This document shows, piece by piece, positions 37,095 through 45,951 of a DNA stretch of 49,343 nt (the stretch's first letter is position 1; the number at the start of each line of letters is the position of its first letter). The translations under genes were made by a program, and so were the position numbers. Under the pieces are notes generated by a model that was not told the origin of the DNA, ran no database searches, and saw only the letters and a list, made by a program, of their open reading frames with translations. This stretch comes from an uncultured Clostridia bacterium (GTDB lineage: Bacteria; Bacillota; Clostridia; TANB77; CAG-465): assembly GCA_947628005.1 (NCBI GenBank), contig CANQYI010000007.1, positions 1-49,343 on the forward strand, written 5' to 3'.

Positions 37095-37451
37095 ATGAAA
37101 AAATCAAAGAAAATAATGCTAAGATTAGTACCAGTTTTATTACTTGTAGTAGTAGTTTTGGCTGGAAATGTATTTGCAACAGGTGTTTCAACTGAATGGC
37201 CAGATTCTAATGGTAGCATAGGTACAATTGATAATGCAGCAGGAAAAATTTGGGGAACTTTACTTACAATATTTCAAATTTTAGCAATAGCTGCTATCGT
37301 AGTTGCTGGTATTAGATATATGTTTGCTTCTGCAGATCAAAAAGCAGATATCAAAAAAAGTTTAGTTGTATTAGTAATTGGTGCAATTCTTGTATTCGGT
37401 GCATCAACAGTTGCTAAGATCATAATGGATGCTACTAACGACGTACTTTAA
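37095..37451 (+). CDS. VirB2/TrbC-like pilin 1 (single domain)
   Basis: 118 residues. Signal peptide (KKIMLRLVPVLLLVVVVLAGNVFA, cut likely after A-T-G region), short outer segment, then two membrane helices with a polar turn: WGTLLTIFQILAIAAIVVAGIRYMFAS, DQKADIKKS, LVVLVIGAILVFGASTVAKII. This hairpin is the standard VirB2/TrbC pilin shape. The reading from 37020 is only the promoter region; GGGAGGA then ATG at 37095 is the true start. Own promoter and own terminator would give it high, separate expression as fits a main pilus subunit. Confidence 0.85.
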   Translation: MKKSKKIMLRLVPVLLLVVVVLAGNVFATGVSTEWPDSNGSIGTIDNAAGKIWGTLLTIFQILAIAAIVVAGIRYMFASADQKADIKKSLVVLVIGAILVFGASTVAKIIMDATNDVL

Positions 37452-37483
37452 TAAATATAGTTAATTATTAACGTTAATTGTTC

Positions 37484-37520
37484 AATAAATGCTAACAGTG
37501 TATGTTGGCATTTATTTTTT
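37484..37520 (+). terminator. Terminator after pilin-like gene 1
   Basis: Fourteen-base stem AATAAATGCTAACA (37484-37497) / TGTTGGCATTTATT (37503-37516, one T-G pair), five-base loop and T run. Confidence 0.85.
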
Positions 37521-37548
37521 ATATTTTTTATAAAAGCGATTTTTAGTA

Positions 37549-37577
37549 TTGATTTATTTTTTTTTTTCCTATATAAT
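37549..37577 (+). promoter_or_regulatory. Promoter of pilin-like gene 2
   Basis: TTGATT (37549-37554), 17 bases, TATAAT (37572-37577), about 28 bases before the ATG at 37606. Confidence 0.65.
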
Positions 37578-37605
37578 GAAAATAATTACGACGAAAGGTG
37601 ATTAT

Positions 37606-37740
37606 ATGAAGAAAATAAATGTATTTAAAATTGTAACAAAAATTACTCTTGCTGTACTTTTTGTGGTATTAATGGCTAATGTGCCTTGTTATGCTGAAAC
37701 CTACGAAGAATGTGTGTCCAGATGTATTACGGCACGGTAA
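37606..37740 (+). pseudogene. Signal-peptide end of pilin-like gene 2, out of frame with the body
   Basis: From ATG 37606 (AAAGGTGAT site) comes a 44-residue piece, MKKINVFKIVTKITLAVLFV then VLMANVPCYAETYEECVSRC, ending at TAA 37738-37740. It is a complete signal peptide plus the first outer residues. The rest of the protein continues in the next frame (body at 37679-38671), so one extra base or two lost bases separate them. A TGTGTGT run at 37711-37717 lies inside the overlap; adding one TG unit there would join the two parts into one frame. Confidence 0.65.
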
Positions 37741-38671
37741 TGGTAATGCTACTGCAGCAAGCGCATGCCAATCGGATCAGTGTAATGGATTAGAAAAAGA
37801 AGCAGATAAAGTTACAGTTCCTGAATCTAACGCAGGAAATGGATTTGATCCATCACAATTGCCAGGTACAACAGATACAGAAAGAAGTGATGACTATAAA
37901 ACTGTAAAATCTGTATCATCTAGAATAGCAAATACAGTATTTACTATATTACAAATAGCTGCATTTGTTGGAATTGTGCTTATTGGATTAAAATATATGT
38001 ATACTTCTTCAGATCAAAGAGCTGATATTAAAAAGAATATGATTATGCTATTTGTGGGTATGATACTGGTATTTGCATCTACTACGGTAGTTAAGTTTGT
38101 TACTCAATCATTTAATGATAGTAAGACTATAACTGGTATAAATGGGGCTAGTTATCAAGTAGTAGAGTACAAAACTGACGCTTTATGTTTAAACGAAAAT
38201 ATAAATAAAAAAGTAACTGATAAAGCGGGAAATGTAACTTATTGTACAGCTTCTGGATATTGTTGTGCAAAAGAAAGTGATGGCAAATATAGTTATCGAA
38301 GCGAAAATTCGTACTTGACAGATAGTTTTATAAATAATAAAGAAAAAGAAAAAACAAAAGAAATAACAATAACTATTCCTACTCCTACAAAATATGAACA
38401 AAGATCACAGGGGTATGAAAAATGCCAGTATTTTCAATTTGTTGGAGATAGCAACGATAAAGAAACGTTGAAAGTAAAAGTAAATATATTCCCAGATAAT
38501 ACAGGAGAAGTTTTTTTCACAAAATCTCAAGGACTTTATTATTTAAAAGATGGAGCTATTTATAGAAATAATAATCCAAATGGATGCTCATTTAATAGCA
38601 CAGGTGCTACGGTACCAGGAGCAGAACAAGTTTACAAATCAGATGATTTATTATATAAAAATGCAAAATAA
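37679..38671 (+). CDS. VirB2/TrbC-like pilin 2 with Cys-rich outer domain (body, frameshifted start)
   Basis: 330 codons open in this frame; the first 20 or so are probably not the natural N-terminus. After a Cys-containing linker (ACQSDQCNGLEKEADK) comes the pilin hairpin NTVFTILQIAAFVGIVLIGL, KYMYTSSDQRADIKKNMIML and FVGMILVFASTTVVKFV, nearly matching pilin 1. Unlike pilin 1 it continues into a 180-residue outer domain with Cys at ALCLNE, TYCTAS, YCCAK, YEKCQ and NGCSF, likely disulphide-linked. The signal peptide lies upstream in another frame. The gene has its own promoter and terminator. It could be a broken gene, an assembly slip, or a switchable tip or adhesin-type subunit. Confidence 0.75.
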   Translation: MCLVMLKPTKNVCPDVLRHGNGNATAASACQSDQCNGLEKEADKVTVPESNAGNGFDPSQLPGTTDTERSDDYKTVKSVSSRIANTVFTILQIAAFVGIVLIGLKYMYTSSDQRADIKKNMIMLFVGMILVFASTTVVKFVTQSFNDSKTITGINGASYQVVEYKTDALCLNENINKKVTDKAGNVTYCTASGYCCAKESDGKYSYRSENSYLTDSFINNKEKEKTKEITITIPTPTKYEQRSQGYEKCQYFQFVGDSNDKETLKVKVNIFPDNTGEVFFTKSQGLYYLKDGAIYRNNNPNGCSFNSTGATVPGAEQVYKSDDLLYKNAK

Positions 38672-38761
38672 AAACTACACTAGAATAGTTGAATTTAGTA
38701 ATACTATCACAGTAAATATTTCAAAAATATTTCAATTTTGTATCAAATAAAATACAAAGAA

Positions 38762-38802
38762 AAAAATCTATAAAATTTATTTAAGTTTTATAGATTTTTT
38801 TT
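38762..38802 (+). terminator. Terminator after pilin-like gene 2
   Basis: Thirteen-base stem AAAATCTATAAAA (38762-38774) / TTTTATAGATTTT (38785-38797), then further T. Confidence 0.75.
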
Positions 38803-38809
38803 TGCTTAT

Positions 38810-38818
38810 TTGCTATAA
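38810..38818 (+). promoter_or_regulatory. Extended -10 promoter before the tandem pilin gene
   Basis: TGC-TATAAT (38810-38818); the -35 region is poor (TAGATT). It may start the long secretion operon that runs to the window end. Confidence 0.4.
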
Positions 38819-38849
38819 TAAAATCGGTATTTAATGAAAAGGTGATATG

Positions 38850-39482
38850 ATGAAAAAGAAAATGTTACTAGTTTTTTTTATTTTTTTGAGCTTTTTTGCT
38901 TGTATGAATTTTAGTTATGTAAATGGAACAGATTTCTGGGGACAGGCTTCAAGTTGGTTTGGAAAAGTATCTGATAATGCACAATCTGGCGTTGACCAAA
39001 TTGAAGGCGTTCAAAGTGTATTAAATCAGTTCTTAAATATGCTTAATCTATTGGGAACTACTGTAATTGTTTCAGTTACAATTATTTTAGGAATAAAATT
39101 TATGTTTGGAAGTGTAGAGGGAAAAGCAAGTGCAAAACAAGGACTTATTACTCTTTTGGTTGCTTGTGTGTTCTTCTTTGGATGGACTAGTTTAAAGAAT
39201 CTACTATATCCGGGCAATAGTTTTATATTAATAAGTTCGAATGATAAAAGCATAGAAGCTCCGTTAGGAAGAGTATTTGCTTACGTTAAACTATTTGGTA
39301 ATTTGTTAGCGTTTATTGCTATTGTTTATGTAGGTATAAGATATATTTTTGCAAGTGCATCAGGCAAAGCTGATCTTAAAGGTCAGTCAGCATATTTCAT
39401 CATAGGTATTATAATGACATTTGCAACAGTAAACTTTTTATCATTTGTATCAGATGCAATAAATCAAACACTCGCCAAGTGA
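38850..39482 (+). CDS. Tandem double VirB2/TrbC-like pilin-type protein
   Basis: About 210 residues. After a signal peptide (LLVFFIFLSFFACMNFSYVNG) and an amphipathic outer part, the pilin hairpin occurs twice: first TVIVSVTIILGIKFMFGSVE, GKASAKQ and LITLLVACVFFFGWTSL; then LLAFIAIVYVGIRYIFASAS, GKADLKGQ and FIIGIIMTFATVNFLSFV. Each repeat has the same I-K/R-F/Y-x-F-x-S-x-x-G-K-A turn seen in pilins 1 and 2. A fused pair would have four or five membrane helices and could not pack as a normal subunit, so it may be a pilus base or platform part. Two ATGs lie together (38847, 38850); the second is better spaced to AAAAGGTG. First gene of the main operon. Confidence 0.8.
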   Translation: MKKKMLLVFFIFLSFFACMNFSYVNGTDFWGQASSWFGKVSDNAQSGVDQIEGVQSVLNQFLNMLNLLGTTVIVSVTIILGIKFMFGSVEGKASAKQGLITLLVACVFFFGWTSLKNLLYPGNSFILISSNDKSIEAPLGRVFAYVKLFGNLLAFIAIVYVGIRYIFASASGKADLKGQSAYFIIGIIMTFATVNFLSFVSDAINQTLAK

Positions 39483-39520
39483 TAAAGTAAAACTAAAGAT
39501 GGAAGAGAGGTAAAAGATAT

Positions 39521-39871
39521 ATGGGAAAGTCATATTTTGTTCCACGTAGTGCAAAGGGAGAAACAAGAATATTGTATATTTTTACAATAAAATCTTTTGT
39601 TACTACTGTAGCAATTGGATTAATTGGAGCATTAATCTGGTTTATTTGTGATAAATTGTTTCAAATTTCTTTAGTAATGGGATTAATTATTACGGCAATA
39701 TTTGCTGCTATAGGTTATGTAATTGGTGCTGCTAAAATTCCAGATTCTCCATTTATGGGAAAATTTAGAAAAGCAGGCGGAGAAACATTATTAGAAATAT
39801 TAATTAGATTTATAACTTTTAAAAAGAGAAGAAAAATATATATTTATAATTTAAACAGAGGAGGAAAATAA
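39521..39871 (+). CDS. PrgI/VirB3-like inner-membrane T4SS protein
   Basis: 116 residues. Short N-terminal tail beginning YFVPRSAKGETRIL, two close membrane helices (about 28-48 and 52-72, FVTTVAIGLIGALIWFICD and VMGLIITAIFAAIGYVIG), then the IPDSPFMGKFRKAGGETLLE segment and a basic tail (FKKRRKIYIYNLNR). This is the PrgI family, the Gram-positive counterpart of VirB3, normally encoded just before VirB4. GAGAGGT site. The next gene starts two bases after the stop, so the two are coupled. Confidence 0.8.
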   Translation: MGKSYFVPRSAKGETRILYIFTIKSFVTTVAIGLIGALIWFICDKLFQISLVMGLIITAIFAAIGYVIGAAKIPDSPFMGKFRKAGGETLLEILIRFITFKKRRKIYIYNLNRGGK

Positions 39872-39872
39872 A

Positions 39873-41456
39873 ATGGGAAGTGATATAATAATTCCAGTAG
39901 TTTTATTAGTTTTATTAATGATATTTGGTATATTCTTTTTAGTTAATATAAACAAACAAAATAAAAAAGGTGCTAGTAAAAGTAGTAGCACTTCAACAAG
40001 TGAAAAAAAGAGTACAACAAGTAATCAAACAAAAGATAGCGATATTCCAAAAAAAGATGTTTTTTCTTTCATGGAATTTGATAGAATCTTAGATGGCATG
40101 ATTGTACAAAATAATGGTCAAAAATATACAATGATTGTTAAATGTAAAGGTATAAATTATGATTTGATGTCAGAGGCTGAACAACTTGCAATCGAAGAAG
40201 GATTTATTACATTTTTAAATACTTTAAGATTTCCTATACAGTTATATGTACAAGCTCAAAATGTTGACTTAAAGAAAACAATATCAAAATATAATGAAAA
40301 TTTAAAAGGAATTGCATCTGAGTTTGAACAAGCAAATCAAGAGTACAATCAAGCAATTAATTCACTAGATTCAACAAAAGAAGAAATTAGAAATGCAGAA
40401 TACAACAAAAAAAGTGTTCAAAATGTACTTGAATATGCTACTGATATTGTTAAATATGTTGAAAGATTATCAACAAATAAGAGCTTGTTAAAGAGAAGCT
40501 TTTATGTTGTACTTTCATACTACACATCTGAAATTACTTCATTATCAAATTTTTCAAAGGATGAAATAGTTAATATATGTTACAACGAATTATATACTAG
40601 ATGTGCATCAATTATAAGTGCATTATCTTCTTGTTCAGTTTCAGGAACTGTACTTAATTCAAATCAACTTGCTGAATTATTATATACTTCATATAATCGT
40701 GATGATTCAAAATATATAGATATAGAAAGAGCCTTAGAATCTGGTTATTATAGATTATATTCTACTTCTGATGATGCTTTCACAAAGAGAGAAGCATTAT
40801 TAAAAGAACAAATTGATAACGAAGCACAATTAAAAGCATATGAAGCAATTAAGAAGGCTATTGAAGATGGAGAATATCAAACACCTGAAATGCAACAGAT
40901 ATCTATTAATGAGGAAATATCTAAGAATGCTATTGATATCGTTAGAAATGAAGATATAGATGACAACATAAAAGAAAAAGCAAAAGATATAATAGTTGAA
41001 GATTATAAGAAAACAAAACAAGAAATTATAAAGAAAGCTTCTAAAAAATCAGATAAAAAAGAAAGCGAACCAAAAGAGGAAAAAGTGGAAGAAAAAGTAG
41101 CTGAGCCAGTTGCTGAAGAGAAAAAAGTAACTGAAGAGCCAATTAAAGAGCCAATTGTAGAACCAATTATTGATAAAAAAGATGATGTAGTTGAAACAGA
41201 TAATGTAATTGTCGATACAAAAGACACTAAAAATACTGAAGAAGATATTACTCAAAGTATTGCAGAAGAATCATTAGTAGAGCCTCAAGAAGCTAAAAAA
41301 GAAGATAAAAAAGAAGAAAAAGTGGTTGAGCCAGTTGAAGAAGAAAAAAAGGTAGAAGAACAGGTTGAGCCAGAACAAGAAAATGATAAGAAAGAAGATA
41401 ATAATACTTCTAGTAGTGATGACTTCGATGATGATTTCTTTGATAGCATTATTTAA
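39873..41456 (+). CDS. TraC-like stand-alone VirB4 N-domain protein with acidic tail
   Basis: 527 residues. One N-terminal helix (about 5-24), a Ser/Thr-rich linker, then residues 62-310 with FSFMEFDRILDGMIVQNNGQ, YTMIVKCKGINYDLMSEAEQ and FLNTLRFPIQLYVQAQ, which match the N-terminal domain that precedes the ATPase in TraC/VirB4 proteins. A coiled coil lies near 135-180. No Walker motif. Residues about 385-510 are a repetitive Glu/Lys/Val/Pro tail ending in DDFDDDFFDSII. It sits between VirB3-like and VirB4 genes, so it probably works as a membrane-anchored partner of the ATPase. GGAGGA site. Confidence 0.7.
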   Translation: MGSDIIIPVVLLVLLMIFGIFFLVNINKQNKKGASKSSSTSTSEKKSTTSNQTKDSDIPKKDVFSFMEFDRILDGMIVQNNGQKYTMIVKCKGINYDLMSEAEQLAIEEGFITFLNTLRFPIQLYVQAQNVDLKKTISKYNENLKGIASEFEQANQEYNQAINSLDSTKEEIRNAEYNKKSVQNVLEYATDIVKYVERLSTNKSLLKRSFYVVLSYYTSEITSLSNFSKDEIVNICYNELYTRCASIISALSSCSVSGTVLNSNQLAELLYTSYNRDDSKYIDIERALESGYYRLYSTSDDAFTKREALLKEQIDNEAQLKAYEAIKKAIEDGEYQTPEMQQISINEEISKNAIDIVRNEDIDDNIKEKAKDIIVEDYKKTKQEIIKKASKKSDKKESEPKEEKVEEKVAEPVAEEKKVTEEPIKEPIVEPIIDKKDDVVETDNVIVDTKDTKNTEEDITQSIAEESLVEPQEAKKEDKKEEKVVEPVEEEKKVEEQVEPEQENDKKEDNNTSSSDDFDDDFFDSII

Positions 41457-41479
41457 TGTTAATAAGGAGAGTATGATAT

Positions 41480-43426
41480 ATGAGTAAGAAAGATAAAAAT
41501 AAAGTTGAACAACCAAAAGAAGAAATTGTAAAAGCAGAGGACATGGATGTCTCTAATCTAGAAATTAATAAATCAACATTAAAAGATTTATTAGCTCCTT
41601 CTGGAATTGATGCAAGCCATTATGATTATCTAGAAATATTTTCTAAAATTTCTAGATATGCACGTACTTTTTATATAACAACACTACCAAGACAAGCTAC
41701 ATTTCCATATTTCTTGTCTGGAATTTATGAATTTGGAGATGTAAGTACATCTGTATATATTACACCTATATCTGAGACTACATCACAAAATGATTTGAAT
41801 AAGCAAATTGTTGAATTGCAGTCTGAAAGATATGTAGCACATGATAGAGGAGATATAAACAGAGAATCTGTACTTGCAACAAAACAAGCAGAAGCAGAAG
41901 CTCTAAGAGATGAAATTGCTGCAGGTTATAATAAGTTATTTGATGCTACAATTATATGTACATTATTTGCTTATTCTAAAGATGAATTAGATAAATTTTC
42001 TGAATTACTTGCAATGGAAGCTTCAAAAAATCTTATAAGTTTAAAAACTGCTTGGGCACTTCAAGAAGAAGGATTTAAATCAAATTTACCATTAAATTCT
42101 AATAAGATTACTAGAAAACATACTTTTGATAGAGGATCAATGGCTACTGTATTCCCATTTGTAAATGCTGAAGCTGGTCATGAAATAGGTGTTCCAATAG
42201 GAATAAATAAACAAACTGGTCTACCACTTATATTTGATAATTTCAGTAGTTCTCTTACAAATTATAATATGATTATATTTGGTAAATCTGGTGCTGGTAA
42301 ATCTGTTACAATTAAAACTATAATGGCAAGATCTGCATTATTAATGGGTGTTGAAAATTTGGTACTAGATGCAGAAGGTGAGTATGTAGTAGTTGCAGAA
42401 GCCCTAAGAGGAATAAATATAAATATTAGCCCAAATAGTAATACAATTATAAATATATTCGATATAGAGCCTGAAATTGAAAGAGATGAAATAACAGGAA
42501 AAGACAGACAAGTAGTAAATGTAGAAAATAAAGTAGAGGATGCTACTCAATCACTTCTTACAATGGCTAGAGGATCTACAAAATCAGAAGAAGTAACAGA
42601 GCTTACTAAACAAATAATAAGTGAAATTGTTGCAGAAGAATATGCAGGACTTGGAATAACTTCAGATCCAGAATCTTTATACACAAACGATACAGGACTT
42701 GAAAGAAAGAAAAAAGAAATGCCAACAATTAGTTCTTGGTATGATAGATTGGAAAAGAAAGCAAAACAAAATGACAATCCAACTTATGAATTCCATTATA
42801 ACTACCTAGTTAAGGTTATGAAACAATATTGTAAAAAGTTTGATGGACAGATGGCATATTTTGATGGACAATCTACATTTGAATTACAAGATGGATCACT
42901 ATTCATAAATATAAATATATCTCAGCTAGAAGAAAGATTTGCAAGACCACTTGCACAACAAATACTTTTAACATGGATATGGGAAAAATATGTTAAAAAG
43001 AATAGTGAAGATAAAACAAGAGCAAGAATGAAAAGAGTTCTTGTGGATGAAGCTTGGATGCTTTTAGCGTATCCAGAAGCCGTTGACTTCTTAAATACAA
43101 TGGCAAGACGTGCTAGAAAAAGAAATGTATCACTTACAGTTGTATCACAAAAATTCCAAGACTTCTATGAAAATAAGGCATGTCAAGCAGTTTTAACATC
43201 TGCTGAAACAAAACTTTTCTTAGCACAAGATAAATCTGAAATAGACTACCTAAAAGAAGTATTTAAATTAAGTGAAGGTGAATCACAATTCTTGCTTACT
43301 TGTGTTAGAGGAGAGGGACTAATAAAAATTGGTTATGAATCTGCAGTTATTGCGATTAAACCAACTCAAAAAGAATTTGAATTTGTTGAAACAAATCTAT
43401 CTAAGTTAATACAAAATTCAAAATAA
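41480..43426 (+). CDS. virB4: VirB4/TrbE-family T4SS ATPase
   Basis: 648 residues. Drives pilus assembly and transfer from the cytosolic side of the membrane. N-terminal domain (about 30-215, YARTFYITTLPRQATFPYFL); Walker A GKSGAGKS (268-275); Walker B RVLVDEAW (D523, E524); then TMARRARKRNVSLTVVSQKF and the late GEGLIKIGYESAVIAI. All catalytic motifs are intact, so the machine should be active. AAGGAGA site. VirB6-like genes follow 14 bases later. Confidence 0.93.
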   Translation: MSKKDKNKVEQPKEEIVKAEDMDVSNLEINKSTLKDLLAPSGIDASHYDYLEIFSKISRYARTFYITTLPRQATFPYFLSGIYEFGDVSTSVYITPISETTSQNDLNKQIVELQSERYVAHDRGDINRESVLATKQAEAEALRDEIAAGYNKLFDATIICTLFAYSKDELDKFSELLAMEASKNLISLKTAWALQEEGFKSNLPLNSNKITRKHTFDRGSMATVFPFVNAEAGHEIGVPIGINKQTGLPLIFDNFSSSLTNYNMIIFGKSGAGKSVTIKTIMARSALLMGVENLVLDAEGEYVVVAEALRGININISPNSNTIINIFDIEPEIERDEITGKDRQVVNVENKVEDATQSLLTMARGSTKSEEVTELTKQIISEIVAEEYAGLGITSDPESLYTNDTGLERKKKEMPTISSWYDRLEKKAKQNDNPTYEFHYNYLVKVMKQYCKKFDGQMAYFDGQSTFELQDGSLFININISQLEERFARPLAQQILLTWIWEKYVKKNSEDKTRARMKRVLVDEAWMLLAYPEAVDFLNTMARRARKRNVSLTVVSQKFQDFYENKACQAVLTSAETKLFLAQDKSEIDYLKEVFKLSEGESQFLLTCVRGEGLIKIGYESAVIAIKPTQKEFEFVETNLSKLIQNSK

Positions 43427-43440
43427 AAAGGAAGATGTAT

Positions 43441-45888
43441 ATGAAAAAAGAAAGGAAAAAACAAGTATCAAAATTCATAGTTATATTTTTAATAATGATA
43501 GTTGTTATTCCAGTTTTCAACAATATATTTGGAGAGATAAATGAAAATTATAAAGGTAGTGAAGTTATTACTTCCAGTGGAGTTGGTGGAGATGAAACTC
43601 CTAATCCATTGAGCAGACCTATATTTTGGTTAATAAATACCTGCGCTGAAATTGGCGAATATCTACTTTCTTCATTTGCAAGTTTGATGGCTTCAGGAGA
43701 AAGTGGTAGAGGAATTATGCCATGGGCTGATGCAATAATATATAATGGTGTTCCTGCGTTAGATGTAAACTTTATTAATCCAGATACTAATTCGTTTTCT
43801 AATGTATTATCAGGAACAATTGCAAAACTATATTATACTATATTTTCAATAACAATAACATTTTTTACAGTTGCTGTTCTAATAATGGCAATAAAACTTG
43901 CTACAACTGCAATTGCTGCTGAAAAAGCCAGATATAAAGAAATGGTTGGAAATTTTATTATATCTTTAATACTGATCTTTTCAATTCACTATTTCATAAG
44001 TTTTTGCTTTTATTTAAATGAAAGTTTAGTAAAAGTCGCGTTTGCAGTTGGACAGGTGCAATTGGAAGGTGAAAGTGTAAGAATAGATTCAAATGCTAAA
44101 GGTCGTTTTGATGGACTAGTAAATTCATATAGTGAAGATCTTTATGTTAGAAACCTTGATGTGGATGAATATGCAAGATTACATGAAAACCTACTTAAAC
44201 ATATTAGAGAAGATATGTTTGATGGAGGAAAAAAAGAACAAGTCTTTAGTTATTTGTCACCCACTATAACACAATTTTTAAATACTAATGATGGAGATCT
44301 TACAAGAAATGCATGTCAAACAGAAAAATCAGTTATTGTATTTTGTATGGTGCATTTAGTAAATGATAATTACGTAAATAGAGATGTTATATTTACAAAT
44401 AATCAAAAGTATTCTAAGAACGAAAATGAATTATACAATGAATTAAAAAAATATTATGATAAATTTTTTTATGATATAATTGATAAAGACACACTTATGA
44501 CAGAATTTGGTATTGAAAGTACGAGTAGACCATTTGAAGATGTATACAAAGACTGTTTTGATGTAGATAATATCGGATCTACTAGAGAATATATGAGTTC
44601 AGAAAAAGATGTTATTGATGGTATTAATGAAGCAGTACTTAGAATGAGATCAACTTATGGTTATGAGAATTCATCATTAAAAGAATATGGAAATTCTGTT
44701 GTATCTCAATTGTCAGTATATTTTAAGCTAAATAGATATGATGCGGAGGGAGAAATAAATCTAATAGGAGTTATTGTTTATACAATATTTGTTTTCCAAT
44801 CAGTAATGTATTTCTTTGCTTATTTAAAAAGATTTTTCTATATTGTAATATTATCTTTCTTTGGACCATTTCTTGTATTGTTTGATTTCTTATCAAAGGC
44901 AGTTGGGCAGAATAGTAATACATTATCAAAATGGATAAGGGAATTTTGCTCATTAGTATTTATACAAACCTTACAAGCATTTTTGCTTACCATGATTGCG
45001 ACGCTCATTGTTAAAATAAATGGAAAGGTAGCTGACCTTGAATTTAATCAAGCACAGGGATTGGCAGTAATTAATATAATTGCACTCGCATCTATGGCAA
45101 AACTAGAACAACTTGTATCTGATATGATTGGAATTAAGTCTTCTGTTACAGATGTTGGACTAAAAGGTGGAGCAAAAATGGCACTTCATGGACTTGCTGG
45201 TGGTGTCGCAACAATGGCAGCTTTAAGAAGACTTGGCGATAATGGTAAGAAGATGCTTGGTGGAGTTAGAGGAATTGCAGCTGGAAGAAGAGAACAAAAG
45301 AATGCTTTAGCAGAGAAAAATAGAAAGATGAATCAATATGCCGAATTGCTAGCCCAAGGCGGTGGGGCAGGAGGCTCTGCAGGTGAAGGAGAAGCAGGAG
45401 AAGGTGCTCCAGGTGGCCTAGGTGGTGGCGCAGGCAATGGAGGCAGTTCAACTGGGACAGCAGGTGGCAGACCATTAAATATAAGAGATAAACATAAATA
45501 TCAAGATATGTTGGCAAATTGTGATGCAAAAATTATGGAAGCAAGAAATAAAAAGAAAGCAGCAATATATCAAATCACAAGTGGTGTGTTTGAAACAGCT
45601 GGTTCTGTTGCAGGATTTACAACTGGAGCCGCATTAGCAGGAACTATGCATGCAGCAGCAGGAGATTTTTCTTTAGGAGACGTATTATCTGATGCAGTAA
45701 AAGGTGCTGGCGTAGGTGACGTTTTAGGAGAAGCTGCACTAAGTATACCGACTGGTGTGGCATCATTTGGAAAAGATGTAAAAGCTGGTTCAGGTAAAAA
45801 TACATTAATTAGAGAGATAAAACAAAAACAAGAAATAATAAAAAATGCGTATAGAAAAGCGGGATTTGACGTATCTGATTTAGAATAA
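43441..45888 (+). CDS. VirB6/TrbL-like polytopic channel protein, copy A
   Basis: About 815 residues. Order: N-terminal helix; an outer segment with MPWADAIIYNGVPALDVNFI; helices around 130-200; a soluble central domain (about 206-418) with few Cys; helices about 440-560 (GVIVYTIFVFQSVMYFFAYL onward); then a cytosolic C-terminal part with GGAKMALHGLAGG, a Gly/Ala/Glu linker (about 641-679) and a helical end FDVSDLE. VirB6/TrbL forms the inner-membrane channel. The copy downstream shares the helices and both ends almost exactly but not the centre. ATG at 43435 is also possible; the one at 43441 has proper spacing to AAGGAAG. Confidence 0.85.
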   Translation: MKKERKKQVSKFIVIFLIMIVVIPVFNNIFGEINENYKGSEVITSSGVGGDETPNPLSRPIFWLINTCAEIGEYLLSSFASLMASGESGRGIMPWADAIIYNGVPALDVNFINPDTNSFSNVLSGTIAKLYYTIFSITITFFTVAVLIMAIKLATTAIAAEKARYKEMVGNFIISLILIFSIHYFISFCFYLNESLVKVAFAVGQVQLEGESVRIDSNAKGRFDGLVNSYSEDLYVRNLDVDEYARLHENLLKHIREDMFDGGKKEQVFSYLSPTITQFLNTNDGDLTRNACQTEKSVIVFCMVHLVNDNYVNRDVIFTNNQKYSKNENELYNELKKYYDKFFYDIIDKDTLMTEFGIESTSRPFEDVYKDCFDVDNIGSTREYMSSEKDVIDGINEAVLRMRSTYGYENSSLKEYGNSVVSQLSVYFKLNRYDAEGEINLIGVIVYTIFVFQSVMYFFAYLKRFFYIVILSFFGPFLVLFDFLSKAVGQNSNTLSKWIREFCSLVFIQTLQAFLLTMIATLIVKINGKVADLEFNQAQGLAVINIIALASMAKLEQLVSDMIGIKSSVTDVGLKGGAKMALHGLAGGVATMAALRRLGDNGKKMLGGVRGIAAGRREQKNALAEKNRKMNQYAELLAQGGGAGGSAGEGEAGEGAPGGLGGGAGNGGSSTGTAGGRPLNIRDKHKYQDMLANCDAKIMEARNKKKAAIYQITSGVFETAGSVAGFTTGAALAGTMHAAAGDFSLGDVLSDAVKGAGVGDVLGEAALSIPTGVASFGKDVKAGSGKNTLIREIKQKQEIIKNAYRKAGFDVSDLE
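45355..45471 (+). repeat. Gly/Ala/Glu-rich linker-coding segment, copy A
   Basis: GC-rich low-complexity stretch coding GGGAGGSAGEGEAGEGAPGG and onwards. The first 65 or so bases recur almost identically at 47824-47890 in copy B, in a genome that is otherwise AT-rich. Confidence 0.75.
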
Positions 45889-45951
45889 TTTTACTATATT
45901 CATGTATTTATTTAATACTTAGAATATTCAAAATGATATAGGAGATTTAGT

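Noticed and set aside
37720-37745. Programmed +1 frameshift at CGG-TAA in pilin gene 2
   Set aside because: The P-site codon CGG would have to re-pair on GGT, which is poor, and no Shine-Dalgarno-like stimulator is nearby; a mutation or TG-tract change explains it better.
38550-38750. 66-codon plus-strand reading frame starting MELFIEIIIQ
   Set aside because: Lies inside the last part of pilin-like gene 2 in another frame and then runs into the terminator; no ribosome binding site.
45266-45529. Minus-strand frames over the Gly-rich linkers (also 47738-47995)
   Set aside because: Leu/His-rich translations are antisense readings of the repeated Gly/Ala/Glu code in the VirB6-like genes.
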